A stretch of DNA of 64,000 nucleotides from Maricaulis sp036231565 (GTDB taxonomy: Bacteria > Pseudomonadota > Alphaproteobacteria > Caulobacterales > Maricaulaceae), in contig JAZAHA010000019.1 in assembly GCA_036231565.1 (NCBI GenBank), forward strand, positions 1 to 64,000, in the 5' to 3' direction. Below, in pieces: positions 52,859 to 60,897 of this stretch. The notes below the pieces were generated by a model that did no database searches, was not told the DNA's origin, and saw only the letters and a program-made list of their open reading frames with translations. The translations under genes and the position numbers were made by a program. Positions within the stretch are counted from its first letter, which is position 1, and each line of letters opens with the position of its first letter.

Positions 52859-54040
52859 CTACTCGCTCCGGTGCACCGTCAGCAGGGGGACATAGGCCGA
52901 GCGGATGGCGGGGACGAGGCCGCCGAAGAAGCCGATCACCACGGCCATCACCATGCCGGCAATCACCGATCCGCCGGTGACGGCGAAGGAGAACACCACC
53001 TGGGTGAAGCCCGAGCCCAGCGTGGAGGCCGAGACGCCGTTGAACAGGAGATAGATGGCGAGCGCGCCGACAAGCCCGCCCAGGGCAGCCAGCACCAGCG
53101 ATTCCACCATTGTGCCGACGGCAGCGGCGAAGCCGGAAAAGCCGATGGCCCGCAGGGTTGCGATTTCGCGCATGCGGGTATCGACCGAGGAATACATCGT
53201 GTTCCAGGCCCCGGCGAGGGCGCCGATCGCCATGATGATGGCCAGCGGCCAGCCGACGAATTCGATCAGCACGGCGGTGCCGCCGGCCTGGCTGGCGAAG
53301 AAGTCGGTCTCGCTCTCGATGTCCAGATTGACCCGCGGCTCGTCCTCGGCCCACGTTCGCAGTTCCTCGATGGCCTCGACGGAAGTCAGGCGGGCGCGGA
53401 CGGACTGCACGGCGGTGCCACGGTTATAGAGGTTCTGGATCACGGCGATATCGGCCCAGATCTCGCTTTCGAACACGGACCCGCCGGTCGAGAAAATGCC
53501 GACGACGACCCATTCATTGGAGCCCAGACGGATCGTCTCGCCCAGATCGAAGCCGGAAAACTCGCGCAGCACCGAGGCGCCGACGACCAGCTCGTTGGTG
53601 CCCGGCTCGAACATGCGGCCCTCGACCATTTCAAAGCCCTCACGCAGAGACAGGGCCTGCGGTCCCACACCGCGCAGCGGCAGGTTGGCATCCGTGCCCG
53701 AGGCGCGCTTGGTGCCGTCGACGATGACATAGAGTTCGCCGGAAACGAGCGGACGGCCTTCGGCGTCCCGCGCCACACCGGGGGCTTCCTCGATCAGGCG
53801 GACATCCTCGCTGGACAGGCCGGAATTGAGTTCGGCCTGGGAGCCGGCGCGCAGGGCGACGGCGACATTCTCGGACCCGGTGCCCTGCAGGGTGGCCCGG
53901 AAGCCGTTGGACATGGCCAGGAAGCCGAGCAGGACGCCGGTGACCAGGGCAATGGAGATGATCGTGGCCAGCGACAGGCCGGCGCGCTGCGGGATGGAGC
54001 GCAGATTGATCATCGTGACGGCGCCGATCTGTTTGAACAT
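52859..54040 (-). CDS. ABC transporter permease, FtsX/MacB-type (second)
   Basis: Membrane protein of 393 residues with an N-terminal helix, a large extracytoplasmic domain (about residues 40-270), and three C-terminal helices, the FtsX/MacB plan. These permeases transmit mechanical work across the envelope rather than moving substrate through the membrane. It is the last gene of a four-gene set, 10 bases after the partner permease, with which it probably forms a heterodimer served by one ATPase. Confidence 0.87.
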   Translation of the reverse strand: MFKQIGAVTMINLRSIPQRAGLSLATIISIALVTGVLLGFLAMSNGFRATLQGTGSENVAVALRAGSQAELNSGLSSEDVRLIEEAPGVARDAEGRPLVSGELYVIVDGTKRASGTDANLPLRGVGPQALSLREGFEMVEGRMFEPGTNELVVGASVLREFSGFDLGETIRLGSNEWVVVGIFSTGGSVFESEIWADIAVIQNLYNRGTAVQSVRARLTSVEAIEELRTWAEDEPRVNLDIESETDFFASQAGGTAVLIEFVGWPLAIIMAIGALAGAWNTMYSSVDTRMREIATLRAIGFSGFAAAVGTMVESLVLAALGGLVGALAIYLLFNGVSASTLGSGFTQVVFSFAVTGGSVIAGMVMAVVIGFFGGLVPAIRSAYVPLLTVHRSE

Positions 54041-54050
54041 GGCGCGTCTC

Positions 54051-55211
54051 CTATTGCTTGCCGAGCGCGGTGACGATCTTCACGCGCTGGGCATTGATGG
54101 CGGGAATGATGCCGGTCAGCAGGCCGAGCAGGATCGCCAGCCCGATGCCGGCAATGAATACGTTCTGCGGCATGGAGAGGCCGGGCAGGAAGGCCGACAC
54201 GCCCGGCGCAGCGGCGATGAGGGTCACCATGCCCCAGGCCAGGCCGAGGCCGAGCAGGCCGCCGACCAGAGACAGCATCACCGATTCCGACAGGACCATG
54301 CGGAAGATGCGCGGGGCCGGGAAGCCGAGTGTCTTCATCACGGCGATCTCGCCGGTGCGCTCATTGATCGCGGTCACCATGGTGAAACCGACAATGATCA
54401 AAATGGTCGAGAAGGCCGAACCGACCACGAAAAGCAGGATCAGCGCGATATTGCCGAACTGGTTGGCAAAGCCCTCGGAAAAGGCGGCCTCGGTCGCGGT
54501 TTCCGTTTCCGCCGGCGAGTTGGCGAACATGGTGTCGATCGTATCGGCGATGCTGGCGTTCATCTCGGCGCTCTGTGTCTGGATCACGATCCAGCCGATC
54601 TGGTCCTGATTGAAGGCCAGGTCCTCGTTGTAATACTCGTAGTGGAACATCGCGTAATTGGCCGGGTAATCCTCCCGCCCGTCAAACACGGCGCAGATGT
54701 CGAATTCCCAGGACGAACTGCCGTCCGACTTCTGCCAGATATTCGACAGCAGCGGGATACGGTCGCCCAGCGACCAGCCGTAGAAGTCGGCGATGTCGCG
54801 CCCGACCGCCAGGCAGGTGCGGTTGGCGATGAAGGCGGCGCGCTGCTCCGGCTCGAAGACGAGTTCGGGATAGACGTCCAGATAGCTTTCCGGGTCGACG
54901 GCGAAGGTTTGAACCTGCCGGGTCGGTTCCTGGTAATAGCCGCCGAACCAGTTGGCGAAACTGGCGGCCTCGACGCCCTCGACGGCCTGGATACGGCCCC
55001 AGTAGGCATAGGGCATGGTGACGGTGAAATTGATCCGGTTGACCGTGACCAGCCGGTTGTCGGCCGCCAGCTCGGCGCCGGAATTCCACACCTTGTAGAA
55101 GGCGCCCAGCACGCCGAAAATCAGGAAGGCGATCAGGATCGACAGGGTCAGCAGGATCGCCCTCAGCTTCTTGCGGAAGAGATTCTTCCGGATCAGCGTG
55201 AGATCGTTCAT
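54051..55211 (-). CDS. ABC transporter permease, FtsX/MacB-type (first)
   Basis: Permease of 386 residues of the same type: an N-terminal helix (AILLTLSILIAFLIFGVLGA), a large periplasmic part, then helices in NIALILLFVVGSAFSTILII, LGFPAPRIFRMVLSESVMLS and the C-terminal region. The cytoplasmic loop AINERTGEIAVMKTLGF is the coupling segment of FtsX-family permeases. Its start overlaps the ATPase stop by 4 bases. Related systems export lipids, peptides or antibiotics; no cargo is evident. Confidence 0.87.
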   Translation of the reverse strand: MNDLTLIRKNLFRKKLRAILLTLSILIAFLIFGVLGAFYKVWNSGAELAADNRLVTVNRINFTVTMPYAYWGRIQAVEGVEAASFANWFGGYYQEPTRQVQTFAVDPESYLDVYPELVFEPEQRAAFIANRTCLAVGRDIADFYGWSLGDRIPLLSNIWQKSDGSSSWEFDICAVFDGREDYPANYAMFHYEYYNEDLAFNQDQIGWIVIQTQSAEMNASIADTIDTMFANSPAETETATEAAFSEGFANQFGNIALILLFVVGSAFSTILIIVGFTMVTAINERTGEIAVMKTLGFPAPRIFRMVLSESVMLSLVGGLLGLGLAWGMVTLIAAAPGVSAFLPGLSMPQNVFIAGIGLAILLGLLTGIIPAINAQRVKIVTALGKQ

Positions 55212-55903
55212 TGCGCCGGCTCCGCCTTGGCCTCGATGAAGCGGCCCTTGTCCAGATGCAGCTCGCGCGCCGCGTATTTGGCGGCCGACGGGTCGTGGGT
55301 GACCATCACGATGGTCTTGCCCAGTTCCCGGTTCAGCAATTGCAGCGTTTCCAGGATCTCGTCGGCCGATGCGCGGTCGAGGTCACCGGTCGGCTCGTCG
55401 CACAGCAGCACTTTCGGGTCGGCGACGATGGCGCGGGCAATCGCGACGCGCTGCTGCTGACCGCCCGAGAGCTGGCGCGGCCGGTGGCCCTTGCGGTCGG
55501 CAAGCCCCACCACATCCAGCGCCGTCGCGACGCGTTCCTTGCGCTGCTTGCCCGACAGCTTGGTAAGCAGAAGGGGAAGCTCGACATTCTGGGCCGCGGT
55601 GAGCGTCGGCATCAGATTGTAGAACTGGAAGATGAAGCCGACATGCTGCGAGCGCCATTTGGCCAGCTTGCCTTCCGACAACTTGTCGACCCGCACGCCC
55701 TCGCACTCCACCGAGCCGGAGGAGGGCCGGTCGATCCCGCCCAGCAGGTTCAGGAGCGTCGTCTTGCCCGAGCCGGACGGTCCCATGATGGCGATGAAAT
55801 CGCCCTGCGGGATCGACATGGTCAGTTCTTCGAAGATGGTGATGCTCTCCTTGCCCCGCGTATAGCGTTTGGACAGGTCCTTGAGTTCGTAGAGCGATGT
55901 CAT
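55208..55903 (-). CDS. ABC transporter ATP-binding protein (LolD/MacB-like)
   Basis: ATPase of 231 residues with Walker A GPSGSGKTTLL, signature LSGGQQQRVAIARAI, Walker B VLLCDEPTGDLD and a D-loop. It is in the LolD/MacB/FtsE group that powers FtsX-type permeases. GGGAGGA lies shortly before the start. A 17-bp dyad (55970-55986) sits in the 87-base gap behind the adaptor gene. Confidence 0.92.
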   Translation of the reverse strand: MTSLYELKDLSKRYTRGKESITIFEELTMSIPQGDFIAIMGPSGSGKTTLLNLLGGIDRPSSGSVECEGVRVDKLSEGKLAKWRSQHVGFIFQFYNLMPTLTAAQNVELPLLLTKLSGKQRKERVATALDVVGLADRKGHRPRQLSGGQQQRVAIARAIVADPKVLLCDEPTGDLDRASADEILETLQLLNRELGKTIVMVTHDPSAAKYAARELHLDKGRFIEAKAEPAQ

Positions 55904-55990
55904 CGTGTCAGTCCTCCCGGTCTGCCTGTCTCCGCCCCGGAGCCGGCGCCGTCATGGTGTTCGGTTTTGACTTTACAAATTAAAGTTCTT

Positions 55991-57016
55991 TTACTCAACA
56001 AAGATCACACGGGCCGCCATCTCCGGCAGGATCCGGTCGTCGCGCTCGTCGAAAGCGACGCGCACCTGGATGGTGGCACGGGCGCGGTCGGCGGTCGGGA
56101 TGATCGCCTCGACATGCGCCGGAATCCGCCAGTCCGGATAGGCATCCAGCCGCGCTTCCACGCGCTGGCCCGGCGAGACGCGGCCGATCTGGCCTTCATT
56201 CACATCGACCTCGATCTCCAGCGAGGCCATGTCGACCAGGGTGGCGACACCGGTCCGGGTGAAACCGCCGCCGGCCGACGCCGGAGACAGGATCTCGCCC
56301 ACCTGGGCATTCTTGGCGACAACGACACCGGCAAAGGGCGCGCGCACGACATGCCGGTCGACCAGGTCTTCCTGGCTGGCGACCTGGGCGGACGCGGCCT
56401 GGTAGTCGGCGCGGGCGGCATGGATCTGGGCGGTCAGGCTGTCGGCCTGGGCGCGGGCAGCCGTGACCGCAGCCTGCGACCCGATATCCCGTTCGGCCAG
56501 GCTGCGGGCGCGCTCGAAGACACGCTCGGCCTCGGCCAGCTGGGCCATGAGGGAGCGCGTGCGCGCCGAGGCGGCATCGCGCTGGGCTTCGAGCAATTGC
56601 AGCTGGATGCGGGCGCGGTCGTCGTCCAGCCGGGCGACCACTTCGCCGGCCTCGACCACCGTGCCTTCCTCGACCAGCACCTCGCTGATCCGGCCGGTGA
56701 TTTCGGCGGACACCGTCGCCTGCCGCCGCGCCACGACATAGCCGGTCGCAACCAGTCCGGAGGAGCGCGGCGTGCGTTCGGTGTTCGCGGCAGCCGGGCT
56801 GGCCGGTTCGCTGGCTGGCGGGGGTGTGGCGGGCTGTTGCGCCGCAGGCGCCGGATCGGGCGCATCGCTGCGGGTGAAAAACCAGGTCCCGCCGGCGGAA
56901 AGCCCCGCGACCACCAGCGCGATCACGGCGGTCACGCCGACCGGCACGCCGCCGCGTCCTTCCGGCTCACCGCGATCGATACTCAAGGATTCCAGCTGTG
57001 AACGGCGATCTGACAT
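55991..57016 (-). CDS. Periplasmic adaptor subunit, HlyD/RND-MacA type
   Basis: Membrane fusion protein of 341 residues with one N-terminal helix (about 26-46), then a lipoyl-like half (TVSAEITGRISEVLVEEGTV), a coiled-coil hairpin (about 120-210), the second lipoyl half (VRAPFAGVVVAKNAQVGEI) and a beta-barrel. It would join the inner-membrane ABC unit to an outer-membrane channel, as in MacA-MacB, though no channel gene is adjacent. The ATG at 57016 follows GAGGGGACAGG; an in-frame start at 57058 has no such site. Confidence 0.88.
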   Translation of the reverse strand: MSDRRSQLESLSIDRGEPEGRGGVPVGVTAVIALVVAGLSAGGTWFFTRSDAPDPAPAAQQPATPPPASEPASPAAANTERTPRSSGLVATGYVVARRQATVSAEITGRISEVLVEEGTVVEAGEVVARLDDDRARIQLQLLEAQRDAASARTRSLMAQLAEAERVFERARSLAERDIGSQAAVTAARAQADSLTAQIHAARADYQAASAQVASQEDLVDRHVVRAPFAGVVVAKNAQVGEILSPASAGGGFTRTGVATLVDMASLEIEVDVNEGQIGRVSPGQRVEARLDAYPDWRIPAHVEAIIPTADRARATIQVRVAFDERDDRILPEMAARVIFVE

Positions 57017-57191
57017 CCTGTCCCCTCTTTCCCCGTACAGGCATGAATAAACGGTCATGAAGAGATTTGAAACGGGACATTCCGGGGCTGGGTCCCGCAG
57101 TCAAAAAGCGTGCTTTTGGCCCAAAGGCAATTAAAGGTTGTTTTTTCGCCATTCGTGTGCTTGCCTCAAGCGGTCTGTCGGGGAGGGCCGG

Positions 57192-57878
57192 ATGCGTGCG
57201 GCAAGCTTGGCATGTCTGGGAATAATCGGGATCGTACTGGCTGCCTGTGCGACACCCCAGCACAATTATGTGCCCGAGCGCAGTGCCTTCAGTCGCCCGC
57301 CGATCGGGGAAATGGTCACAGCGCGGGTCGGCGACGTATTGCTGGCGCAGGGCGAGGTGACGCGGACGCTCGGCATCGATGTCCCGGCCGGAACGCAGGT
57401 CGGCGGCTATACGCTGCAGGGCGGCTTCTATCCGCAGACCGGTCAGGACGAGACCCATACCTATCACGGTTTCGCCTTCGGCTCCTCGGCACCGGGTGGT
57501 CTTATCGCCGGCGCCTTCATGGACCCGCCTGTCTCGATCCAGGCGGACCACGAAACCGGTCAGCTATGCGTTGTCACCGCTTTCAACATCCGGGCTTGCC
57601 GGGACAGAACTTTCGAACGCACGGAACGGGTGCTCGAGCGCGACAACTCCTTCCAGCAAACCCTGATCTATAACGGCCGCGTCGGGGACCGCATCAATAT
57701 CGGCTATCGCGAATTCTCGGGAAACATGGCCCGGCCCGCCTTTTCCAATGCCGTGGAGTACGATCTCTCCGCCTCGGCGCTGATCGGCTATCAGGGCGCA
57801 CAGCTGGAAATCCTTGAGGCCACGAACACCTCGATCACCTACCGGGTCTTGCGGAATTTCAACACCGGAACCCCCTGA
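57192..57878 (+). CDS. Predicted lipoprotein, unknown function
   Basis: Protein of 228 residues with lipobox LAAC (cysteine 19) and a good GGGAGG ribosome site before the ATG at 57192. The mature part is probably beta-rich, with repeated glycine and tyrosine (VGGYTLQGGFYPQTGQDETH). It is divergent from the ABC exporter adaptor gene and could be a periplasmic or outer-membrane helper, but no family is recognised. A frame start at 57138 would remove the signal and is rejected. Confidence 0.72.
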   Translation: MRAASLACLGIIGIVLAACATPQHNYVPERSAFSRPPIGEMVTARVGDVLLAQGEVTRTLGIDVPAGTQVGGYTLQGGFYPQTGQDETHTYHGFAFGSSAPGGLIAGAFMDPPVSIQADHETGQLCVVTAFNIRACRDRTFERTERVLERDNSFQQTLIYNGRVGDRINIGYREFSGNMARPAFSNAVEYDLSASALIGYQGAQLEILEATNTSITYRVLRNFNTGTP

Positions 57879-57892
57879 GAGCCCCGTCCCGG

Positions 57893-58324
57893 TCAATCAA
57901 AATACGCCGAGCGCATCATGTCGGACAGATCACGGCCGCGATGGGCGAGGGCGCGGCGTTCCGCATCGGCCTCGGCGCCGCAACGGGCGCGGTAGCGTTG
58001 CTGCGAGCGGTAGCCCTCGTTGAAACTCTCGATCAGCCGGTCGCGGCGGCGTCCATTGTCCGAGGCTTCCATGGCGAGAAGCTCGACCATGCGGTCGCGC
58101 CATTGCTGGGCATTGTCGCCCTCGCAGGCATAGGCCAGATAGTGCAGCTCGCCGAGCGTATAGGCCAAGAAGGGCAGGGTACGGTCGAGATCGAGCTCCT
58201 GCTCATAGCCGGCCTGGCTTTCCGCCCGCTCGCGCTGCGGCTTCTGCGCGTCGGCGAAGGCCGGCAGGGCCGTGGCCAGGGCGGCCGCGATGAGGAGACG
58301 GATCGGGATCATGGCCGGCATCAT
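57893..58324 (-). CDS. TIGR02301-like exported protein
   Basis: Protein of 143 residues with a signal peptide (MIPIRLLIAAALATALPAF) and the segment LAYTLGELHYLAYACEG, which resembles the alphaproteobacterial family TIGR02301 of unknown role. Two cysteines in the mature part (ACEGD, RARCGAE) may form a disulfide. Its start overlaps the NUDIX gene stop by 4 bases (ATGA); the ATG at 58312 is an alternative start. Confidence 0.75.
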   Translation of the reverse strand: MMPAMIPIRLLIAAALATALPAFADAQKPQRERAESQAGYEQELDLDRTLPFLAYTLGELHYLAYACEGDNAQQWRDRMVELLAMEASDNGRRRDRLIESFNEGYRSQQRYRARCGAEADAERRALAHRGRDLSDMMRSAYFD

Positions 58325-58806
58325 GACGCCGATTGTGGCGCGCTCAAGGCTGGATCTGCCTGTGCATCGACGATGGCGCGGGCCCGGCCGATCACGTCGC
58401 GCGTCTTGTCCCAGCGGGTCATCGCCACGGCCTCGTCATAAGGGAAGAAACCGGCCTCGCTGACATCGTCAGCCGCGACCGGCTCGCCGCCCGTCCACAC
58501 GCCGGCAAAGTCCACGAGGACATAGTGCCAGTCGCCCGGCCGGCCGGGTTCGCGCGTGCCAATGGAATCGATCACATCGATCAGCCCGGCGATCCGGGCG
58601 GTCGTGCCGGTCTCTTCCGCCAGTTCGCGCAGGGCGGCTTCGGCGGCGGTCTCGCCATATTCGATCTTGCCGCCGGGCAGCGACCACTCGCCTTCATAAG
58701 GCGGTTTGCCGCGCCGGATCAGCAGCACCTCCTCGCCGCGGAAAACGACGATGCCGGCGCCGGCGACGGGACGGGGCGCACATGTATCCGGATGAGTTCC
58801 GGACAT
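58321..58806 (-). CDS. NUDIX hydrolase
   Basis: Protein of 161 residues with a complete Nudix box from G46 to T68 (GKIEYGETAAEAALRELAEE, then TGT), which binds the metal-nucleotide pyrophosphate. Size and plan fit MutT/ADP-ribose-type enzymes; the substrate is not clear. The start may be ATG at 58806 or GTG at 58809, the latter 10 bases after AAGGA. It is coupled to the TIGR02301-like gene. Confidence 0.9.
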   Translation of the reverse strand: MSGTHPDTCAPRPVAGAGIVVFRGEEVLLIRRGKPPYEGEWSLPGGKIEYGETAAEAALRELAEETGTTARIAGLIDVIDSIGTREPGRPGDWHYVLVDFAGVWTGGEPVAADDVSEAGFFPYDEAVAMTRWDKTRDVIGRARAIVDAQADPALSAPQSAS

Positions 58807-58849
58807 CACTCGTATGAGGTCCTTATGTCACCCTTGTGTGTGTGCAATG

Positions 58850-59650
58850 TCACTTCGCGGTCCATCCACCGTCAACGCTGATCCAGGACCCATTCATATT
58901 GGCTCCCGCGTCGGAGACAAGATAGAGCAGCGCACCGGCGAGCTGGTCATAGGTGACGAATTGCTTGGTCGGCTGGGCAGCCAGCAGGACGTCGCGCACG
59001 ACCTCTTCCTCGGAAATCCCGCGCGCCTTTGCGGTGTCGCCGATCTGGTTCTCCACCAGGGGTGTCTTCACATAGCCCGGGCAGATCGCGTTGCAGGTGA
59101 TGCCCTGTTCGGCGACTTCCAGCGCCAGCGTCTTGGTGAAGCCCATCACGCCATGTTTGGCAGCTACATAGGCCGACTTGAAGGGCGAAGCGACGAGGCC
59201 GTGGGCCGAGGCCAGGTTGACGATCCGCCCCTTGCCCTGGCGCTTCATGATCGGCAGGGCTGCCTTGGCGCCATGGAAGACCGAGGTGAGGTTGATGGCG
59301 ATGATGGCATCCCACTTGTCTTCCGGGAACTCGTCCACCGGCGCGACATGCTGGATTCCGGCATTATTCATCAGGATGTCGAGGCGTCCGAACTCCCGCT
59401 CGGCGAACGCCACCATGTCGGAAATCTCTTCGGATTTCAGCATGTTGGCGGGATGGTAACGCACCTCGACGCCGTGCCGCTCCGCGATCCCGGCGCGCTC
59501 CTTCTCGATCGCATCCGCATCGCCCAGACCGTTGATGATCACGTTCGCGCCATTGGCCGCGAGGGCGTCGGCCATGGCGGCGCCGATGCCGCTTGTAGAG
59601 CCGGTGACAATGGCCACCTGGCCGGTCAGATCGGTGCGGATGGAAGACAT
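58850..59650 (-). CDS. bdhA: 3-hydroxybutyrate dehydrogenase (SDR)
   Basis: Short-chain dehydrogenase of 266 residues. NAD loop TGSTSGIG lies at 16-23, NNAGIQHV at 95-102, and catalytic S148, Y161 and K165. The motif MNNAGIQHVAPVDEFPEDKW is characteristic of D-3-hydroxybutyrate dehydrogenase, which oxidises the monomer of polyhydroxybutyrate to acetoacetate. No PHB synthase is adjacent. The gene begins 338 bases after the end of yaaA and may have its own promoter. Confidence 0.92.
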   Translation of the reverse strand: MSSIRTDLTGQVAIVTGSTSGIGAAMADALAANGANVIINGLGDADAIEKERAGIAERHGVEVRYHPANMLKSEEISDMVAFAEREFGRLDILMNNAGIQHVAPVDEFPEDKWDAIIAINLTSVFHGAKAALPIMKRQGKGRIVNLASAHGLVASPFKSAYVAAKHGVMGFTKTLALEVAEQGITCNAICPGYVKTPLVENQIGDTAKARGISEEEVVRDVLLAAQPTKQFVTYDQLAGALLYLVSDAGANMNGSWISVDGGWTAK

Positions 59651-59988
59651 GAACCACCTTTCAAGTTTGTGTTCCGCGCAAGAAACGGCACGCCGCAGGC
59701 CGGGTCAAGAAACGCATATGGTGTGTTTTTTCAAAAGCGCAACCATTGCGGGTTTCTGTGCGAGAATGAAAACGCCGGCCCAGGAGGCCGGCGCAATCCA
59801 AGGAGGGAGCAATGTTTCGGTTTCCGAAATGCCGCCTCGTCCTTTTTGTGAGGAGAAGACGGATCGGCGGGTGGACCCTGTTGATCCGGCTCTCCATCGC
59901 CAGAAGGGCGGCCAAGGGAGGTGGTGGCAGCCATCTCCCGCGGCCCTTGGAGGATAGCACATCGCGCGGATGCGGGGAATACGGCGTT
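59651..59988. other. Hairpin-rich spacer between bdhA and yaaA
   Basis: No gene is convincing. It holds a hairpin terminator for yaaA (59768-59792) and a long imperfect stem whose ends are CCAAGGG (59912-59918) and CCCTTGG (59944-59950). An ATG at 59812 follows AAGGAGGG, but its frame runs antisense through yaaA and looks unlike a protein. Confidence 0.5.
59768..59792 (-). terminator. Terminator after yaaA
   Basis: On the minus strand GCCGGCC-tcctg-GGCCGGC is followed by GTTTT. It lies about 200 bases downstream of the yaaA stop and before bdhA. Confidence 0.6.
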
Positions 59989-60774
59989 CTACGCCGCCTT
60001 TGCCGCTGCGGGCTGGGGACGCGTGAACAGGAGTTCGTCCTCGCTGGAGCCATCCGCCTCGAAACGATAGCCGCCCAGATCGAATTTGCGCAGTTCGGCC
60101 GGATCCTCGACGCGGTTCTGGATGACCCAGCGTGCCATCATGCCGCGCGCCTTCTTCGCGAAGACCATCAGGGCACGCAATTGCCCGTCCTTCTCTTCCT
60201 TGAAGTTCGCCGTGATGACGCGGCCCTTCAACTTCTTGCGGTCGACCGACTTGAAATATTCGTTCGACGCCAGGTTCAGCACGACGGGTTCGTCCTTGCT
60301 ATCCTGCAGGCTGTTGAGGTGTTTCGCGATCCGCTCGCCCCAGAAATCATAGAGATTTTCACCGCGCCGCGTGTGCAGCTTGCGGCCCATCTCCAGCCGG
60401 TAGGGGTGGATGGCATCGAGCGGACGCAGCGCACCATACATGCCCGACAGAATGCGCAGATGATCCTGGGCATAGTCGAGATCGTCGTCAGACAGGCTGT
60501 CGGCCTCGAGCCCGCGATACACCTCGCCATTGAACGCGAAAGCCGCCTGCTTCTCGCCCGGCGTATCGGCATCGAAAGCCTGGAAACGTTCGCGGTTGAG
60601 GCGCGCCAGATCGTCGGAGATCTTCATCATCGCCTTGATCTTCGGCGCCGTCAGCTGGCGCGTTGTCTTCGACAGGATGCGGGTCTCGCCGATCAGCGGC
60701 GGCTCGGTGGCGGGCAGATCGCGTTCGACCGGGTCGAAATTCATGTTCTTGGCGGGCGACAGCAGAATCAGCAT
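59989..60774 (-). CDS. yaaA: Peroxide stress protein YaaA
   Basis: Protein of 261 residues in the YaaA/DUF328 (UPF0246) family, which in E. coli lowers free iron and protects DNA during peroxide stress. The N-terminus LILLSPAKNMNFD, the FNGEVYRGLEADSL and LRILSGMYGALRPLDAI stretches, and the late EKDGQLRALMVFAKKARGMM segment are typical. No OxyR site is obvious in the 123-base gap upstream. Confidence 0.93.
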   Translation of the reverse strand: MLILLSPAKNMNFDPVERDLPATEPPLIGETRILSKTTRQLTAPKIKAMMKISDDLARLNRERFQAFDADTPGEKQAAFAFNGEVYRGLEADSLSDDDLDYAQDHLRILSGMYGALRPLDAIHPYRLEMGRKLHTRRGENLYDFWGERIAKHLNSLQDSKDEPVVLNLASNEYFKSVDRKKLKGRVITANFKEEKDGQLRALMVFAKKARGMMARWVIQNRVEDPAELRKFDLGGYRFEADGSSEDELLFTRPQPAAAKAA

Positions 60775-60897
60775 GGCAGGCCTCCTTCTTTTCCAAAGGT
60801 AGGGGAGGCGGTCGGGCAGGAAAAGGCACCGGGCGCCGCTCTTGCCATGAGTTTTCTCAATGTCCGGCCACGGATTTCCCGATGACCGGGTGACGCT

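Noticed and set aside
59812..60885. Frame with ATG behind AAGGAGGG before yaaA
   Set aside because: Despite the ribosome-like site, the product is arginine-rich shadow sequence that runs antisense through yaaA.
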